Below are positions 26,809-36,882 of a stretch of 64,000 nt of DNA, one piece after another. Source of the stretch: Mucilaginibacter sp. SG564 (GTDB taxonomy: Bacteria; Bacteroidota; Bacteroidia; Sphingobacteriales; Sphingobacteriaceae). The position numbers and the translations under genes are program-made. Within the stretch, counting starts at the first letter, position 1. Each line of letters opens with the position of its first letter. The notes below the pieces were generated by a model. That model was given only the letters and a program-made list of their open reading frames with translations, made no database searches and was not told the origin of the DNA. The stretch spans positions 62,001 to 126,000 of the forward strand of contig NZ_JABGNA010000011.1 of assembly GCF_013149275.1 (NCBI RefSeq). The letters run 5' to 3'.

Positions 26809-27942
26809 ATGTCAAAAAAAGACGCGACAGATCTGTTGAACCGATACCGTAACGGTGAGGTATCCGAAGAAGAAAAAGCTTTGGTAGAAAGCTGGTATGC
26901 AGCTTATACCCAAAACGCTGCTACTCCTAAAATTGACGATCAGGAGCTGGAAAAAAATCGCGATGAAATTCTCCGGCGCGTTCTGTCTGACGTATCGGGC
27001 ACAAGGAAAATTAATTTCGGCAGGTTGATCAGTATCGCAGCACTTGCCATTTTGATATTATGTGCCAGTGTGTTATTTATAAAATACCGCACGCCCCATC
27101 AGGGTCAGCCATCCTATGCGGTTAAAAAGGGTAATACAAATATACCTCCCGGCGGTAACAGGGCCACGCTAATTTTATCAAACGGCAGCACCATCAACCT
27201 AAATGATACCAAAAACGGGGCTTTGGCTAATGAGAAAGGTGTAGTTATTCATAAAAACGCAGATGGCCGCATTACCTATGATGAATCCAGCCACAATGCA
27301 ACTCCCGGGGCCAATGTATTTAACACCGTTATTACACCCAAAGGGGGGCAATACCAACTTGTTTTAGGTGATGGCACCAAAGTTTGGCTCAACGCCGCAT
27401 CGACATTAAAATACCCGGTAACATTCAGCGGTATAAAACGTGAAATAGAGCTTTCGGGCGAAGCTTACTTTGAAGTAGCCCATGATCAGCATAAACCATT
27501 CCTGGTAATATCAAATGGGCAAACAGTGGAGGTTTTGGGCACCCATTTTAATGTGAATGCCTATCCTGATGAAAAAATGACCAGGACCACATTACTGGAA
27601 GGCAGTGTTAAAGTATCAGCAGGTGAAATGACCAGCAAAATAAGGCCAGGCCAGCAGGTTCAATTTAAAGATGGTCACCTGGCAATAGCACAGGCCGACA
27701 TAGAAGAAGCCATAGCCTGGAAAAAGGGATTCTTTTATTTTAAGGATGATGATATTCAAACGGTAATGCGGCAGCTTTCGCGCTGGTACGATGTAGTTGT
27801 AAAATACGAAGGGCAAATTCCCACAAGGGAATTTTCGGGGCAAATGAATAAAAACATCAATGCCTCACAGCTGATGCACATTTTAAGTATTGAGCAGATC
27901 CATTACCGGATAGAGGGCAGAACAATTATTATTATGCCTTAA
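26809..27942 (+). CDS. FecR-type anti-sigma factor, locus III
   Basis: Inner-membrane anti-sigma factor of 377 residues. The cytoplasmic part begins with DATDLLNRYRNGEVSEEEKA. A membrane segment lies at about 72-88. The periplasmic FecR domain has GNRATLILSNGSTINL, GTKVWLNAASTLKYP, GEAYFEVAHD and VLGTHFNVNAYP; the C-terminal DUF4974 domain has QLSRWYDVVVKYEG and ends in IIIMP. It should bind the STN domain of the SusC downstream and keep the preceding sigma factor inactive until the ligand is imported. Confidence 0.9.
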   Translation: MSKKDATDLLNRYRNGEVSEEEKALVESWYAAYTQNAATPKIDDQELEKNRDEILRRVLSDVSGTRKINFGRLISIAALAILILCASVLFIKYRTPHQGQPSYAVKKGNTNIPPGGNRATLILSNGSTINLNDTKNGALANEKGVVIHKNADGRITYDESSHNATPGANVFNTVITPKGGQYQLVLGDGTKVWLNAASTLKYPVTFSGIKREIELSGEAYFEVAHDQHKPFLVISNGQTVEVLGTHFNVNAYPDEKMTRTTLLEGSVKVSAGEMTSKIRPGQQVQFKDGHLAIAQADIEEAIAWKKGFFYFKDDDIQTVMRQLSRWYDVVVKYEGQIPTREFSGQMNKNINASQLMHILSIEQIHYRIEGRTIIIMP

Positions 27943-28044
27943 TTATTAACACACCAGTTATTCATTTTAAACAACATATATGAGAAAAAAAGTACAAAAA
28001 ACAGTCCCTTAGGCAAATCGCCGGCGGTTAATTAAAACCAGAAA

Positions 28045-28070
28045 CGTACCCCGACTGCAATCGGGATACG
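28045..28070 (+). other. Hairpin between fecR and susC, locus III
   Basis: CGTACCCCGA (28045-28054) pairs with TCGGGATACG (28061-28070) with one mismatch and a CTGCAA loop. It lies 76 bases before the susC ATG. The loop and flank, CTGCAATCG, also occur in the locus V hairpin. Confidence 0.6.
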
Positions 28071-28146
28071 CATATCTGAGTTAACCTCCTTTACAGAAAA
28101 ATGATCTTATTCAGCAATCATCCATTAACTCAAACTTTTCAAAAGT

Positions 28147-31100
28147 ATGAAATTAAAGTCTCTTTTTGTGTCCACTGAAAATCGGTGGCTCCCCAAAAAA
28201 ATAATACTGATTATGAAATTGACTACCCTCATGATTTTACTGGCAATACTGCAATGCAGTGCTGCGGTTTTTGGTCAAAAGATTAGTCTTAATGAAAGCA
28301 ATGCTCCTTTAAAAAAGGTATTGAAAATCATTAATGATCAAACTGGTTATGTATTTTTTTATGAATCTAAAGTTATCCGTAATAAAAACATTACCGTAAA
28401 TATTAAAGACGCTTCCCTTGATGTGGCCTTGACAACCTGTTTAAAAAGCCTACATTTAAGCTATGAAATAGTGAATAACACTATTTTTATTAAAGAACTT
28501 CCCGTAACTGTTCAACCATCGAAAACAGCTGATGCACAACAAGTCGTTATAAAAATAACCGGTCAGGTTTTTGACGAAAAAAACAATACTCTGCCTGGTG
28601 TTACCATACGGCTGAAAGGCGCGCAAACTGTTGTAATTGCAGATAAGGACGGAAAATTCAATATAGATGTACCCAATGCTAATGCGGTACTTATTTTTTC
28701 ATTTATAGGCTATGCGACACAGGAAGTACCTGTTTTGCAAGACCGACCAATGAACGTTCACATGCAGCTTGATCAATCAAAACTGAACGAGGTAGTTGTA
28801 TTGGGCTATGGCTCTGTAAAGCAAAGCGACCTTACCGGGTCAGTTTCAACCATTTCATCGGCCAAGGTAACACAGGTAAAAGGCATATCCAATGTTGCAC
28901 AAACCTTACAAGGGCAGATGGCCGGTGTACAGGTAAACCAGGCCTCCGGGCAACCTGGCGAGGGTATGAAAATTGCCATAAGGGGTACCAATTCCATTAA
29001 CGGTGGCAATGACCCATTGTACGTGATTGACGGGCAGATCACCCAGGGGATCAGCGCCCAACTGAACGTAGATGATATTGCCTCTATTGATGTATTGAAA
29101 GATGCTTCCTCCACCGCGATATATGGCTCCAGAGGCGCAAATGGCGTTATCATGATCACTACCAAAAAAGGCACTTCTAAGACATCCGGAAAACCACAGG
29201 TAAGTTATGACGGCTATTATGGAGTAGCTGATCTGAGACATAAATTAAAGCTGATTGATGCATCGGAATATGCCCAGTTACAAAATGAAGTTATAGCAAA
29301 CGACAATGCCTCAGGGTTAAATAAACCGGCAAAACCACTACCATGGACACAAGATCAAATTAAAGGTCTGGGTAAAGGCACCGATTGGCAGGATTTGGTC
29401 TACAATACCGCGCCTACGCAAAATCATACCATATCTGTGGGCGGCAACACCGAAAATACCCGGTATTATACTTCCTTTGGCTATTTTAACCAGGAGGGCA
29501 TTATTACCAACTCCAGTTACCGCAGGCTTTCCGGTAGAATTAACCTCGACCAGAAGCTTAATAAACAATTAAATTTCAACATCAGTTTGGCTCTTACCAA
29601 AGACACGTATAGGAAAAATAACTACCAAAATGCCGATTATGGCGGTGTCCCATTTCAAACCTTTGTAATGCCGCCAACAGAGGGGGTTTATAAGCCTGAT
29701 GGTACTTACACCGTATTTACAGGTTTAAATTACGGGCAAACCAATCCCGTAGGCATGGCTAAAGAACAGTATAACCCATCTAGCACCTTACGGATACTGG
29801 GAACTGCCGCCTTGACCTATGAGGTAATTCCGGGACTGAAACTACGGTCAAGTGTGAGTATTGACAATGCGGACGTTCACCAGGATAATTACAATCCGCC
29901 ATCAATTACTTTTGGTCAGCCTGCCGGTAATGCTTCACAGAACTATTCAAACTCCAATTCGTTCGTGAACGAGAACACCGCTACTTATACCCATAACTGG
30001 GGAAAACATAATCTAAACGCGCTGGCAGGGTTTACTTTTCAGCAGAATCATAGCCGTTATTTGAACAGCGGTACCGCTTCGGGCTTTGTGAGTACTGTGT
30101 ATGTAGATAATAGTTTGCAATCGGCTACCACACTCGCCAATCCAAGTACGGGCAATTCAAGTAACACGCTCATCTCGTACCTGGGCAGATTAAATTACAA
30201 TTATGCAGGCAAGTATTACGCTACTTTCACCGCCAGAAGAGACGGCAGCTCGGTATTTGGATCCAACAATAAATACGCGTTCTTTCCATCAGGAGCATTG
30301 GCCTGGACTATATCAGAAGAAGATTTCCTGAAAGAAAACCCGACCCTGAGCAACCTTAAACTGAGAGCGAGTTATGGTACGTCCGGAAACCAGGCTATCA
30401 ATCCTTATCAAACTTTGGCTTCGGTATCAAGCATAAATACCATCCTGAATAACTCAAACACTACTGGTTACTATTATTCGTCCGTTTCCAACAATAACCT
30501 GAAATGGGAAACTACTAAGGAGCTTGATCTGGGTATTGATGTGGGCATTATCAAAAACAGGGTAAGCCTTACCGCCGACTATTACAATAAAAAAACAAGC
30601 AATTTATTATTATACGTAAACCTCCCGTCATCAACCGGTTTTGGTACCCAGCTGCAAAACGTAGGTAAAGCTTCAAACAAAGGCTATGAGTTCTCAATAA
30701 ACTCCCGGAACATTGTTGGCAGCGACTTTACCTGGTCTTCTACCTTAACTTATACCCATAATCAAAATAAGTTATTAAGCCTCGGGATCGGGGCTGATGG
30801 GAAGCCAATACCTTACCAATACATCGGTACAGGAGGTAACTGGTTTCCGATGATTGTTGGACAACCTATGAACTCATTTTTTGGGCAGCAGGTAACAGGT
30901 GTTTATCAGAGAGATGCAGAAGCAAAGGCCAATGGCGAACCCACCAAACATGCCGGTGATTACAAATTCCTGGACTATAACCATGATGGAGTAGTAAATG
31001 ACGATGACAAACATGTATTAACAACCCTGCAGCCTAAATTCACCGCTGGCTTTAACAATACGTTTACCTATAAGCATTGGGACCTAAGTGTTTTAATTAC

Positions 31101-31533
31101 CGGTTCATACGGTGCTACGCTGGTAAATGAACTCAGGAAGTACAGCCTTACCCTTAACGGACAATGGACACCAACCCAGGAAGCTTATGATGCACGCTGG
31201 AAAGGGCCGGGCACCAGCAATGCAGGTGACAAACCATCGGCAAACAGCATGCAGTATACACGTGATTATGCCAATAGTTTATGGGAAGAAAACGGTAATT
31301 ACCTCAAGATAAAGGATGTTACACTGGGCTATACTTTTAATGCCGCGCAGCTTAGTCGTATTAAGATATCGTCAATCAATATTTACATAAGCGCGCAAAA
31401 TTACTTTACCATCACCAAATACACCGGTTATGATCCGGAAGTATCCTGGGCGTCGTCAACAGTAAACGGGTGGGACCGCGGTAATTACCCATCAACAAAA
31501 TCAATCACAGCAGGCGTTAGGGTGAAATTTTAA
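28147..31533 (+). CDS. SusC-type TonB-dependent transporter, locus III
   Basis: Outer-membrane importer of 1128 residues. The signal peptide is preceded by a basic lead; a hydrophobic core follows Met23. The STN domain has APLKKVLKIINDQTGYVFFY. Next come the regulatory domain (LPGVTIRLKGAQ), a plug with VLKDASSTAIYGSRGANG, and a barrel that ends in aromatic VRVKF. It is followed after 12 bases by its SusD. The STN domain and upstream sigma and fecR genes indicate induction by its own ligand. The only enzyme in the operon is the beta-helix protein, so a polysaccharide with uronic acid or fucose is conceivable but unproven. Confidence 0.93.
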   Translation: MKLKSLFVSTENRWLPKKIILIMKLTTLMILLAILQCSAAVFGQKISLNESNAPLKKVLKIINDQTGYVFFYESKVIRNKNITVNIKDASLDVALTTCLKSLHLSYEIVNNTIFIKELPVTVQPSKTADAQQVVIKITGQVFDEKNNTLPGVTIRLKGAQTVVIADKDGKFNIDVPNANAVLIFSFIGYATQEVPVLQDRPMNVHMQLDQSKLNEVVVLGYGSVKQSDLTGSVSTISSAKVTQVKGISNVAQTLQGQMAGVQVNQASGQPGEGMKIAIRGTNSINGGNDPLYVIDGQITQGISAQLNVDDIASIDVLKDASSTAIYGSRGANGVIMITTKKGTSKTSGKPQVSYDGYYGVADLRHKLKLIDASEYAQLQNEVIANDNASGLNKPAKPLPWTQDQIKGLGKGTDWQDLVYNTAPTQNHTISVGGNTENTRYYTSFGYFNQEGIITNSSYRRLSGRINLDQKLNKQLNFNISLALTKDTYRKNNYQNADYGGVPFQTFVMPPTEGVYKPDGTYTVFTGLNYGQTNPVGMAKEQYNPSSTLRILGTAALTYEVIPGLKLRSSVSIDNADVHQDNYNPPSITFGQPAGNASQNYSNSNSFVNENTATYTHNWGKHNLNALAGFTFQQNHSRYLNSGTASGFVSTVYVDNSLQSATTLANPSTGNSSNTLISYLGRLNYNYAGKYYATFTARRDGSSVFGSNNKYAFFPSGALAWTISEEDFLKENPTLSNLKLRASYGTSGNQAINPYQTLASVSSINTILNNSNTTGYYYSSVSNNNLKWETTKELDLGIDVGIIKNRVSLTADYYNKKTSNLLLYVNLPSSTGFGTQLQNVGKASNKGYEFSINSRNIVGSDFTWSSTLTYTHNQNKLLSLGIGADGKPIPYQYIGTGGNWFPMIVGQPMNSFFGQQVTGVYQRDAEAKANGEPTKHAGDYKFLDYNHDGVVNDDDKHVLTTLQPKFTAGFNNTFTYKHWDLSVLITGSYGATLVNELRKYSLTLNGQWTPTQEAYDARWKGPGTSNAGDKPSANSMQYTRDYANSLWEENGNYLKIKDVTLGYTFNAAQLSRIKISSINIYISAQNYFTITKYTGYDPEVSWASSTVNGWDRGNYPSTKSITAGVRVKF

Positions 31534-31545
31534 ATTGAACAAATC

Positions 31546-32997
31546 ATGAAAAGATCATATAAAAAATTGTTTTTAAGCATGGCTATTGGGATGACCATAG
31601 CCATAAGCGGATGCAAAAAAACGCTGGAAGAACATCCTCAAACATCTATTACCCCCGGTACATTTTTTTCCGATCCGGCCAGTTACCAATTAGCAATTAT
31701 AGGTTTATATGGCGACATACCGCTGTATGATGGCAGTATGCAGGAAATGCCTACAGATATTTACGGGGCACCTGCCCCGTCGGTTGAGCAAGGTTTACCC
31801 ATGTACCAAAATGCCCCTCAGCCATATTATTACAACACCCAGGGCTGTTGGCGAAGTGGTTACCGCCTTATTAAAGATGCCAACTTTGTTTTAGGCGCCC
31901 TGCCAACCTCGCCGCTTGACGCGGCAACTAAAAACAAGCTAAGCGCCGAAGCCCAATTTATGAGGGGCTACGCCTACTTTTACCTGGTACAACTTTACGG
32001 CGACATCCCAATGCCAACAAAAGTTATTGTTGATAATAATCCCGCCAGTTTACAGCTACCCCGCACACCACAGGCAGATATATACAAACTGATACTGAGC
32101 GACCTGACCTATGCCGAGCAAAATTTGCCCGACAAGGCAGCCACAGCAGGCAGGGTGTACAAATCGGTAGCTTCGGCGCTTTTGGCAAAAGTTTACCTCA
32201 CTATGGCTGGCAATCCTATGAAACAGACAGCCTACTACCAAAACGCAAAAGATGAAGCTTTAAAAGTGATCAACTCGGGATTGTTTACTCTTGTAGATGA
32301 TTATGCCAATGTTTTTCATCATACCAGTTATACAACAGAATCTATCTGGGAGCAGTCATATGTGATTTCAAAGGGCGGTAACCCTTTACAGGGATCAACC
32401 GGCACAGCCGATACTTACAGGCCTTTACTGGTGCCTGCTCCCAGCTTTATCAGCAGTTTCCCGAAAGGCGACCGCAGACGGATATGGGGCATACTGGATC
32501 AATATCCCGATCCTAAAGTAAAAGGCGGTGTATTGGCACCCTTTTTTCAGAAATACTTTGATACTACAGGGGTTTCAAAAGGTGCTACTTCCTCTACAGT
32601 AATTAATCCCTGGAATTTTATTTATATCCGTTATGCCGATATGTACCTAATAGCAGCAGAAGCTGAGAACGAGATCAACGGGCCAGCCAATGCCTATCCA
32701 TATATCAATACCATTCGTAGGCGTGCCCGGGTAGATAAGTCGGACCCCACAAACGTTCCTGATCTGGCCGGTCTCACACAGGATGGTTTCAGACAGGCCG
32801 TTTTAAAAGAAAGAAAATGGGAGTTTGCTTTAGAAGGAAATACCTGGTTTGATATGAAACGAACCAACACCTTCCAGCTTATTCAGGCCCAAAGAGGAAG
32901 CCAGCTCATTAACCCCATAGGCCCATACAATCAAACATGGCTTATTCCTGATATTGAGATCACGGCTAACAATATCCCTCAAAATCCACTTTATTAA
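31546..32997 (+). CDS. SusD/RagB lipoprotein, locus III
   Basis: Surface substrate-binding lipoprotein with a signal peptide ending in AISGC (Cys near residue 23). Typical segments are AEAQFMRGYAYFYLVQLYGD, IRYADMYLIAAEAENEI and ERKWEFALEGNTWFDMKR. At 483 residues it is the smallest SusD here. It lies between susC and the beta-helix gene in the same direction, so the three should form one operon. A long stem-loop follows its stop. Confidence 0.92.
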   Translation: MKRSYKKLFLSMAIGMTIAISGCKKTLEEHPQTSITPGTFFSDPASYQLAIIGLYGDIPLYDGSMQEMPTDIYGAPAPSVEQGLPMYQNAPQPYYYNTQGCWRSGYRLIKDANFVLGALPTSPLDAATKNKLSAEAQFMRGYAYFYLVQLYGDIPMPTKVIVDNNPASLQLPRTPQADIYKLILSDLTYAEQNLPDKAATAGRVYKSVASALLAKVYLTMAGNPMKQTAYYQNAKDEALKVINSGLFTLVDDYANVFHHTSYTTESIWEQSYVISKGGNPLQGSTGTADTYRPLLVPAPSFISSFPKGDRRRIWGILDQYPDPKVKGGVLAPFFQKYFDTTGVSKGATSSTVINPWNFIYIRYADMYLIAAEAENEINGPANAYPYINTIRRRARVDKSDPTNVPDLAGLTQDGFRQAVLKERKWEFALEGNTWFDMKRTNTFQLIQAQRGSQLINPIGPYNQTWLIPDIEITANNIPQNPLY

Positions 32998-33003
32998 TCG
33001 TTA

Positions 33004-33046
33004 AATTGTACTTCTGGGCGAACATTATCGCGCTGGAAGTACAATT
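33004..33046 (+). other. Stem-loop between susD and beta-helix gene
   Basis: AATTGTACTTC (33004-33014) is the exact reverse complement of GAAGTACAATT (33036-33046), and the 21-base interior can pair further through GCG with CGC. AATTTTATT follows, so it could be a weak terminator that lowers expression of the downstream gene. Confidence 0.6.
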
Positions 33047-33069
33047 AATTTTATTCTCTTTAATATTCC

Positions 33070-35442
33070 ATGCTAATGCAGTTTTTAAAATCAACTATCC
33101 TGACTATCTCATTTATCACGGCAGGTATATTTATGCAGCCTTGCTTTGGGCAGAATAAAATTTATGTTTCCAATAGCGGGAGCGATGAGAACGACGGTAC
33201 TTTTAAATACCCAGTTCAACACCTGGCAACAGCATTGTCAAAAGCAAGCGGATATGTTAACAACAATGTAGTTGTCATACTACGGGGAGGAGTCTATCCT
33301 CAGCAAAAAACAATGGAGCTCAACCAGGGTAATTTTAAAGAACGCTCCCTGACTATCACTTCATATCCAAAAGAAAAAGCGACCATTACGGGCTCAGCTA
33401 AAGTAAACCCGGTATGGCAGCCTTACAAAGGAAATATTATTAAAGCAAAAGTGGCTATCGACTTTGCTCCCGATCAGTTATTCATCAATGGCAAAAGCCT
33501 TCCAATGGCCCGTTACCCTAATTTTGATTCTACAGTACGGGTTTATAATGGAACGGCTAAAGATGCGATAAGTGAAAGCAGGGTAAAAACCTGGCAGGCT
33601 CCAGCCGGAGGCTACATTCATGCACTGCACTCGGGCGAATGGGGTAGTTTTGATTATCTGATCACCGGGAAAGACGATAAAGGTATATTGACTTACGAAG
33701 GCGGCTGGCAAAATAACCGCCCTTCTGCCATGAACAAACAATACCGGTTTGTAGAGAATATTTTTGAGGAACTGGATGCCCCTGGCGAGTGGTTTTACAA
33801 TAAAACAACCCAAACACTTTATCTATACCCACCCACAGTAACTGATCTAAAAAAAGCTGTATTTACCATGAGCGGCTTAACCGATCTGATCCATATCAGC
33901 GGTAGTAAAGAGAAGCCGCTAAGTAACATCACTATTAAAGGCATTAACTTTACGCAAACAGCACGATCATTTATGCTGGCCAAAGAACCTTTACTCCGCA
34001 GCGACTGGAGAATGTACCGCGGCGGAGCGATCCTGATTGACAGAACGGAGCATATAACCATCAGCAATTGTAGCTTTTATGAATTGGGCGGTAACGCGGT
34101 GTTTGTAAGTAATTATAGTAAGAACGATACCATCCGCGAAAACTATATACATACTATTGGTGGTAATGCTATTGCTTTTGTTGGTAGTCCTAATGCAGCA
34201 CGATCACCTGCTTTTAGTTACGAAACTTTTGTTCCCTGGGATAAAATGGACTACCAACCGGGTCCTAAAAATTCGGATTACCCTCAATACTGTGTAGCCA
34301 CAGGTAATTTGATACATCACATTGGTACTATAGAAAAACAGGTGGCTGGTGTGCAGGTCTCTATGTCGTCGCATATCACAATAAGTCATAATACCATTTA
34401 CCATACGCCAAGGGCCGGGCTCAATATGAGCGAAGGTACATGGGGCGGGCATATTATTGAGTTTAATGATGTGTTCAATACCGTACTGGAAACCGGCGAT
34501 AACGGGGCTTATAATTCCTGGGGCAGAGATAGGTACTGGTTGCCTGAGCGTAACGTGATCGATAGCATAGTGGCGGCCAGGCCAGGCATTCAGTTTTTGG
34601 ATGTGATTGATCCCGTCACCATCCGCAATAACCGTTTTCAGTGCGATCATGGCTGGGACATTGACCTGGACGACGGCAGCAGCAATTACTTAATATATAA
34701 CAATGTTTGTTTGAGCGGTGGTTTAAAACTACGCGAAGGTTACAGCCGTACCGTTACCAATAACATCATCATCAATAATACCTTTCATCCGCATGTGTGG
34801 TTAAAAAACAGTAATGACATATTTGAATATAACATCGTGAGCCTGCCATATGCCCCTATCCTGATGAATAACTGGGGTAAAAGCATCGATCATAATTATT
34901 TCCTGACAAAAGATGCCCTGGCAGCAGCCCAGAGCTTAGGTTTAGATAAAAACAGTAATTATGGTGATGCCCAGTTTATCGACGCGAAAGGCGGAGATTA
35001 TCATTTAAAACCTGGCTCTCCGGCTTTAAAATCAGGTTTTAAAGATTTTGATATGCATTTCGGGGTAACTTCCATAGTTTTAAAAAAGTTGGCCCAAAAA
35101 CCTGCGATCAATCCTTTGGTTACTTCCACAAACCAGGGTAAACAAAACCAGGTGGAATGGCTGGGTGCGCGTTTCAAAAACATTGAGAGCCTGGGAGAAA
35201 GATCAGCTGCCGGTTTGCATGATGATAATGGTGCGTTGCTTACGGATCTCCCACCGTCATCACTCGCAGCAAAAAACGGTTTAGAAAAAGGCGATGTAGT
35301 AATTAAGATCAATGAAGACAGTGTTAATTCTGTAGAAGAATTACTCAGGATATATCAGAAAATCAAATGGATGGGAAAAGCCGAACTTATTATAATGCAT
35401 AACCAGGTGCCCAAAACTATTCATGTTAACTTCAACAAATAA
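33070..35442 (+). CDS. Parallel beta-helix enzyme with C-terminal PDZ
   Basis: Exported protein of 790 residues. A signal peptide covers about residues 1-27. The N-terminal part, IYVSNSGSDENDGTFKYPVQ, is the usual opening of pectate-lyase-like right-handed beta-helix proteins. Many short beta-helix rungs follow to about residue 640, including NITIKGINFTQ, ITISNCSFYELGGNAVFVSN and NNIIINNTF. The last 80 residues look like a PDZ domain (LPPSSLAAKNGLEKGDVVIKIN). Beta-helix enzymes of this general build include polysaccharide lyases and GH141-type glycosidases; I cannot tell which. The position after SusD makes it the catabolic enzyme of locus III. A PDZ domain on such an enzyme is unusual and may bind a C-terminus or a sugar-processing partner. 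Confidence 0.75.
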   Translation: MLMQFLKSTILTISFITAGIFMQPCFGQNKIYVSNSGSDENDGTFKYPVQHLATALSKASGYVNNNVVVILRGGVYPQQKTMELNQGNFKERSLTITSYPKEKATITGSAKVNPVWQPYKGNIIKAKVAIDFAPDQLFINGKSLPMARYPNFDSTVRVYNGTAKDAISESRVKTWQAPAGGYIHALHSGEWGSFDYLITGKDDKGILTYEGGWQNNRPSAMNKQYRFVENIFEELDAPGEWFYNKTTQTLYLYPPTVTDLKKAVFTMSGLTDLIHISGSKEKPLSNITIKGINFTQTARSFMLAKEPLLRSDWRMYRGGAILIDRTEHITISNCSFYELGGNAVFVSNYSKNDTIRENYIHTIGGNAIAFVGSPNAARSPAFSYETFVPWDKMDYQPGPKNSDYPQYCVATGNLIHHIGTIEKQVAGVQVSMSSHITISHNTIYHTPRAGLNMSEGTWGGHIIEFNDVFNTVLETGDNGAYNSWGRDRYWLPERNVIDSIVAARPGIQFLDVIDPVTIRNNRFQCDHGWDIDLDDGSSNYLIYNNVCLSGGLKLREGYSRTVTNNIIINNTFHPHVWLKNSNDIFEYNIVSLPYAPILMNNWGKSIDHNYFLTKDALAAAQSLGLDKNSNYGDAQFIDAKGGDYHLKPGSPALKSGFKDFDMHFGVTSIVLKKLAQKPAINPLVTSTNQGKQNQVEWLGARFKNIESLGERSAAGLHDDNGALLTDLPPSSLAAKNGLEKGDVVIKINEDSVNSVEELLRIYQKIKWMGKAELIIMHNQVPKTIHVNFNK

Positions 35443-35485
35443 ATAAACCGTTAAATTTTCAATTATCAAGTTGTAAGGTCAGTAC

Positions 35486-35518
35486 AGGAAACATTCATTA
35501 GGTAATGTTTCCTTTTTT
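35486..35518 (+). terminator. Intrinsic terminator after locus III
   Basis: AGGAAACATT (35486-35495) pairs with AATGTTTCCT (35504-35513), loop eight bases, then a T-run. The bases before it, AAGGTCAGTAC, are a weaker version of the motif preceding the other terminators. Confidence 0.82.
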
Positions 35519-35555
35519 ATATCCATAAAAATTGTGTTATCATGATCATTCCTGA

Positions 35556-36857
35556 TTAAACATTCCTGTTCAGCGTTTCTGTAAAATGCCCCTTGCTCCC
35601 TATTTTGCGGTTAAAAAAAACAGCGGTAAGTACCAATAACAGCAAACAAATAATGGCAAGCAGGTAACTAAATTGCATCAACATATTGGCCCAACTTAAA
35701 TTTTTCATAAAAAACTCTTTGTAAAGCAGCAGGCCAACGCTACCTAAATAACCAAAAGAATCACAGATATAAACAAAGAAACCGGCATTGGCCTTTATTT
35801 TAAATAAGGCTATCATGCGGTCAAATAAAACCACCTGTATGGGTGTATAGGCCAGAAACATCCCCATGCCTACCAGCAACATCCACCAAAACGGATTTAA
35901 TATATGCAGATGAAAAAGCAGGGTACTGCCGCCGCTCATTAATAAACCAAGACCAATTAAATATTGTGTACCCCAAAAACCTTTAATATTATTACGGATA
36001 AGCGAAAGGCATGCAATAGCTGCTAACACTATAATCCCGGAGATAGCCTCAGTTATGGAAAAAACCGACTTATTCCAGTTGGGGGATATTTCATTCCATA
36101 TTTCTACCGAAAAGTTATCCCTAAAATCGCGCATGGTGGCCAATATGGTATAAATTAACCCAATTAAGAATATACCAAAACCATACTCCTTTAAAGCAAT
36201 TTGCCTGTCGGCCGGGGTCATGGCTACCCGTTCTACTCGTAGTAATTTATCAGTTTCCGTTGGTTCTGGTATTACAGAAAGCATCCAGACAAAGGTGAGG
36301 AACAGCGGCAAAAAAAACAGGCCGATAACACCCGGCATCCAAAACTCCGAGATCATCGGAAACCATTCATGAACTATGAAATAAACGGTTTTCAATATCC
36401 CCGACGATACAATCAAACTGATACTCAATCCCATGGCCAGCATTTCGGTAAAACGCCTGCCTTCCAGGTAACTAAAAACAATACCCCAAACCATACCCAG
36501 GGGCAAACCATTCAGAAATAAAAAGAAAAAATTGTACGGGCGTGGTACAAGGCCAAATAATAAAAGTGAAACTTCGGCAAAAAGAATTAGCGAAATAATA
36601 AGCTTTACCCTACCCGATGCCTTTAGCTCTGAAATAACCTTTATACCAATGAATTTTGACACCATATAACCCAGCACCTGGGCAATGATCAGGATAGCCT
36701 TATAGTCAATACCCCAAAGCGCCAGGCCTGCGTATGTGCCGCTGGTGAATGGCTTTCGGAAGGCATACATACAAAAATAGGTACCAAAAGCCGCCAGCAC
36801 ACACCAGCATATGAAGAAAACTTTTGATTGAACAAGCAACTTATTTATTTGCTTCAT
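35556..36857 (-). CDS. DUF5690-type MFS-like transporter
   Basis: Integral membrane protein of about 433 residues with roughly twelve hydrophobic segments, which I match to the uncharacterised DUF5690 family. The opening FGTYFCMYAFRKPFTSG resembles the start of organophosphate:phosphate antiporters (GlpT/UhpT/UhpC type), in which YAxRK carries substrate-binding residues. I start it at the ATG at 36857, 26 bases after the stop of the FAD enzyme gene; the longer frame would add 24 polar residues inside the preceding gene. As the last gene of a phosphonate operon, it is a good candidate for inner-membrane uptake of aminoethylphosphonate or a related compound. Confidence 0.75.
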   Translation of the reverse strand: MKQINKLLVQSKVFFICWCVLAAFGTYFCMYAFRKPFTSGTYAGLALWGIDYKAILIIAQVLGYMVSKFIGIKVISELKASGRVKLIISLILFAEVSLLLFGLVPRPYNFFFLFLNGLPLGMVWGIVFSYLEGRRFTEMLAMGLSISLIVSSGILKTVYFIVHEWFPMISEFWMPGVIGLFFLPLFLTFVWMLSVIPEPTETDKLLRVERVAMTPADRQIALKEYGFGIFLIGLIYTILATMRDFRDNFSVEIWNEISPNWNKSVFSITEAISGIIVLAAIACLSLIRNNIKGFWGTQYLIGLGLLMSGGSTLLFHLHILNPFWWMLLVGMGMFLAYTPIQVVLFDRMIALFKIKANAGFFVYICDSFGYLGSVGLLLYKEFFMKNLSWANMLMQFSYLLAIICLLLLVLTAVFFNRKIGSKGHFTETLNRNV

Positions 36858-36882
36858 ATGATGGCGATGAACTGAGTAATGA

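Noticed and set aside
34204..34650. 148-residue minus-strand ORF inside the beta-helix gene
   Set aside because: Antisense shadow of repetitive beta-helix coding; composition is unlike a real protein.
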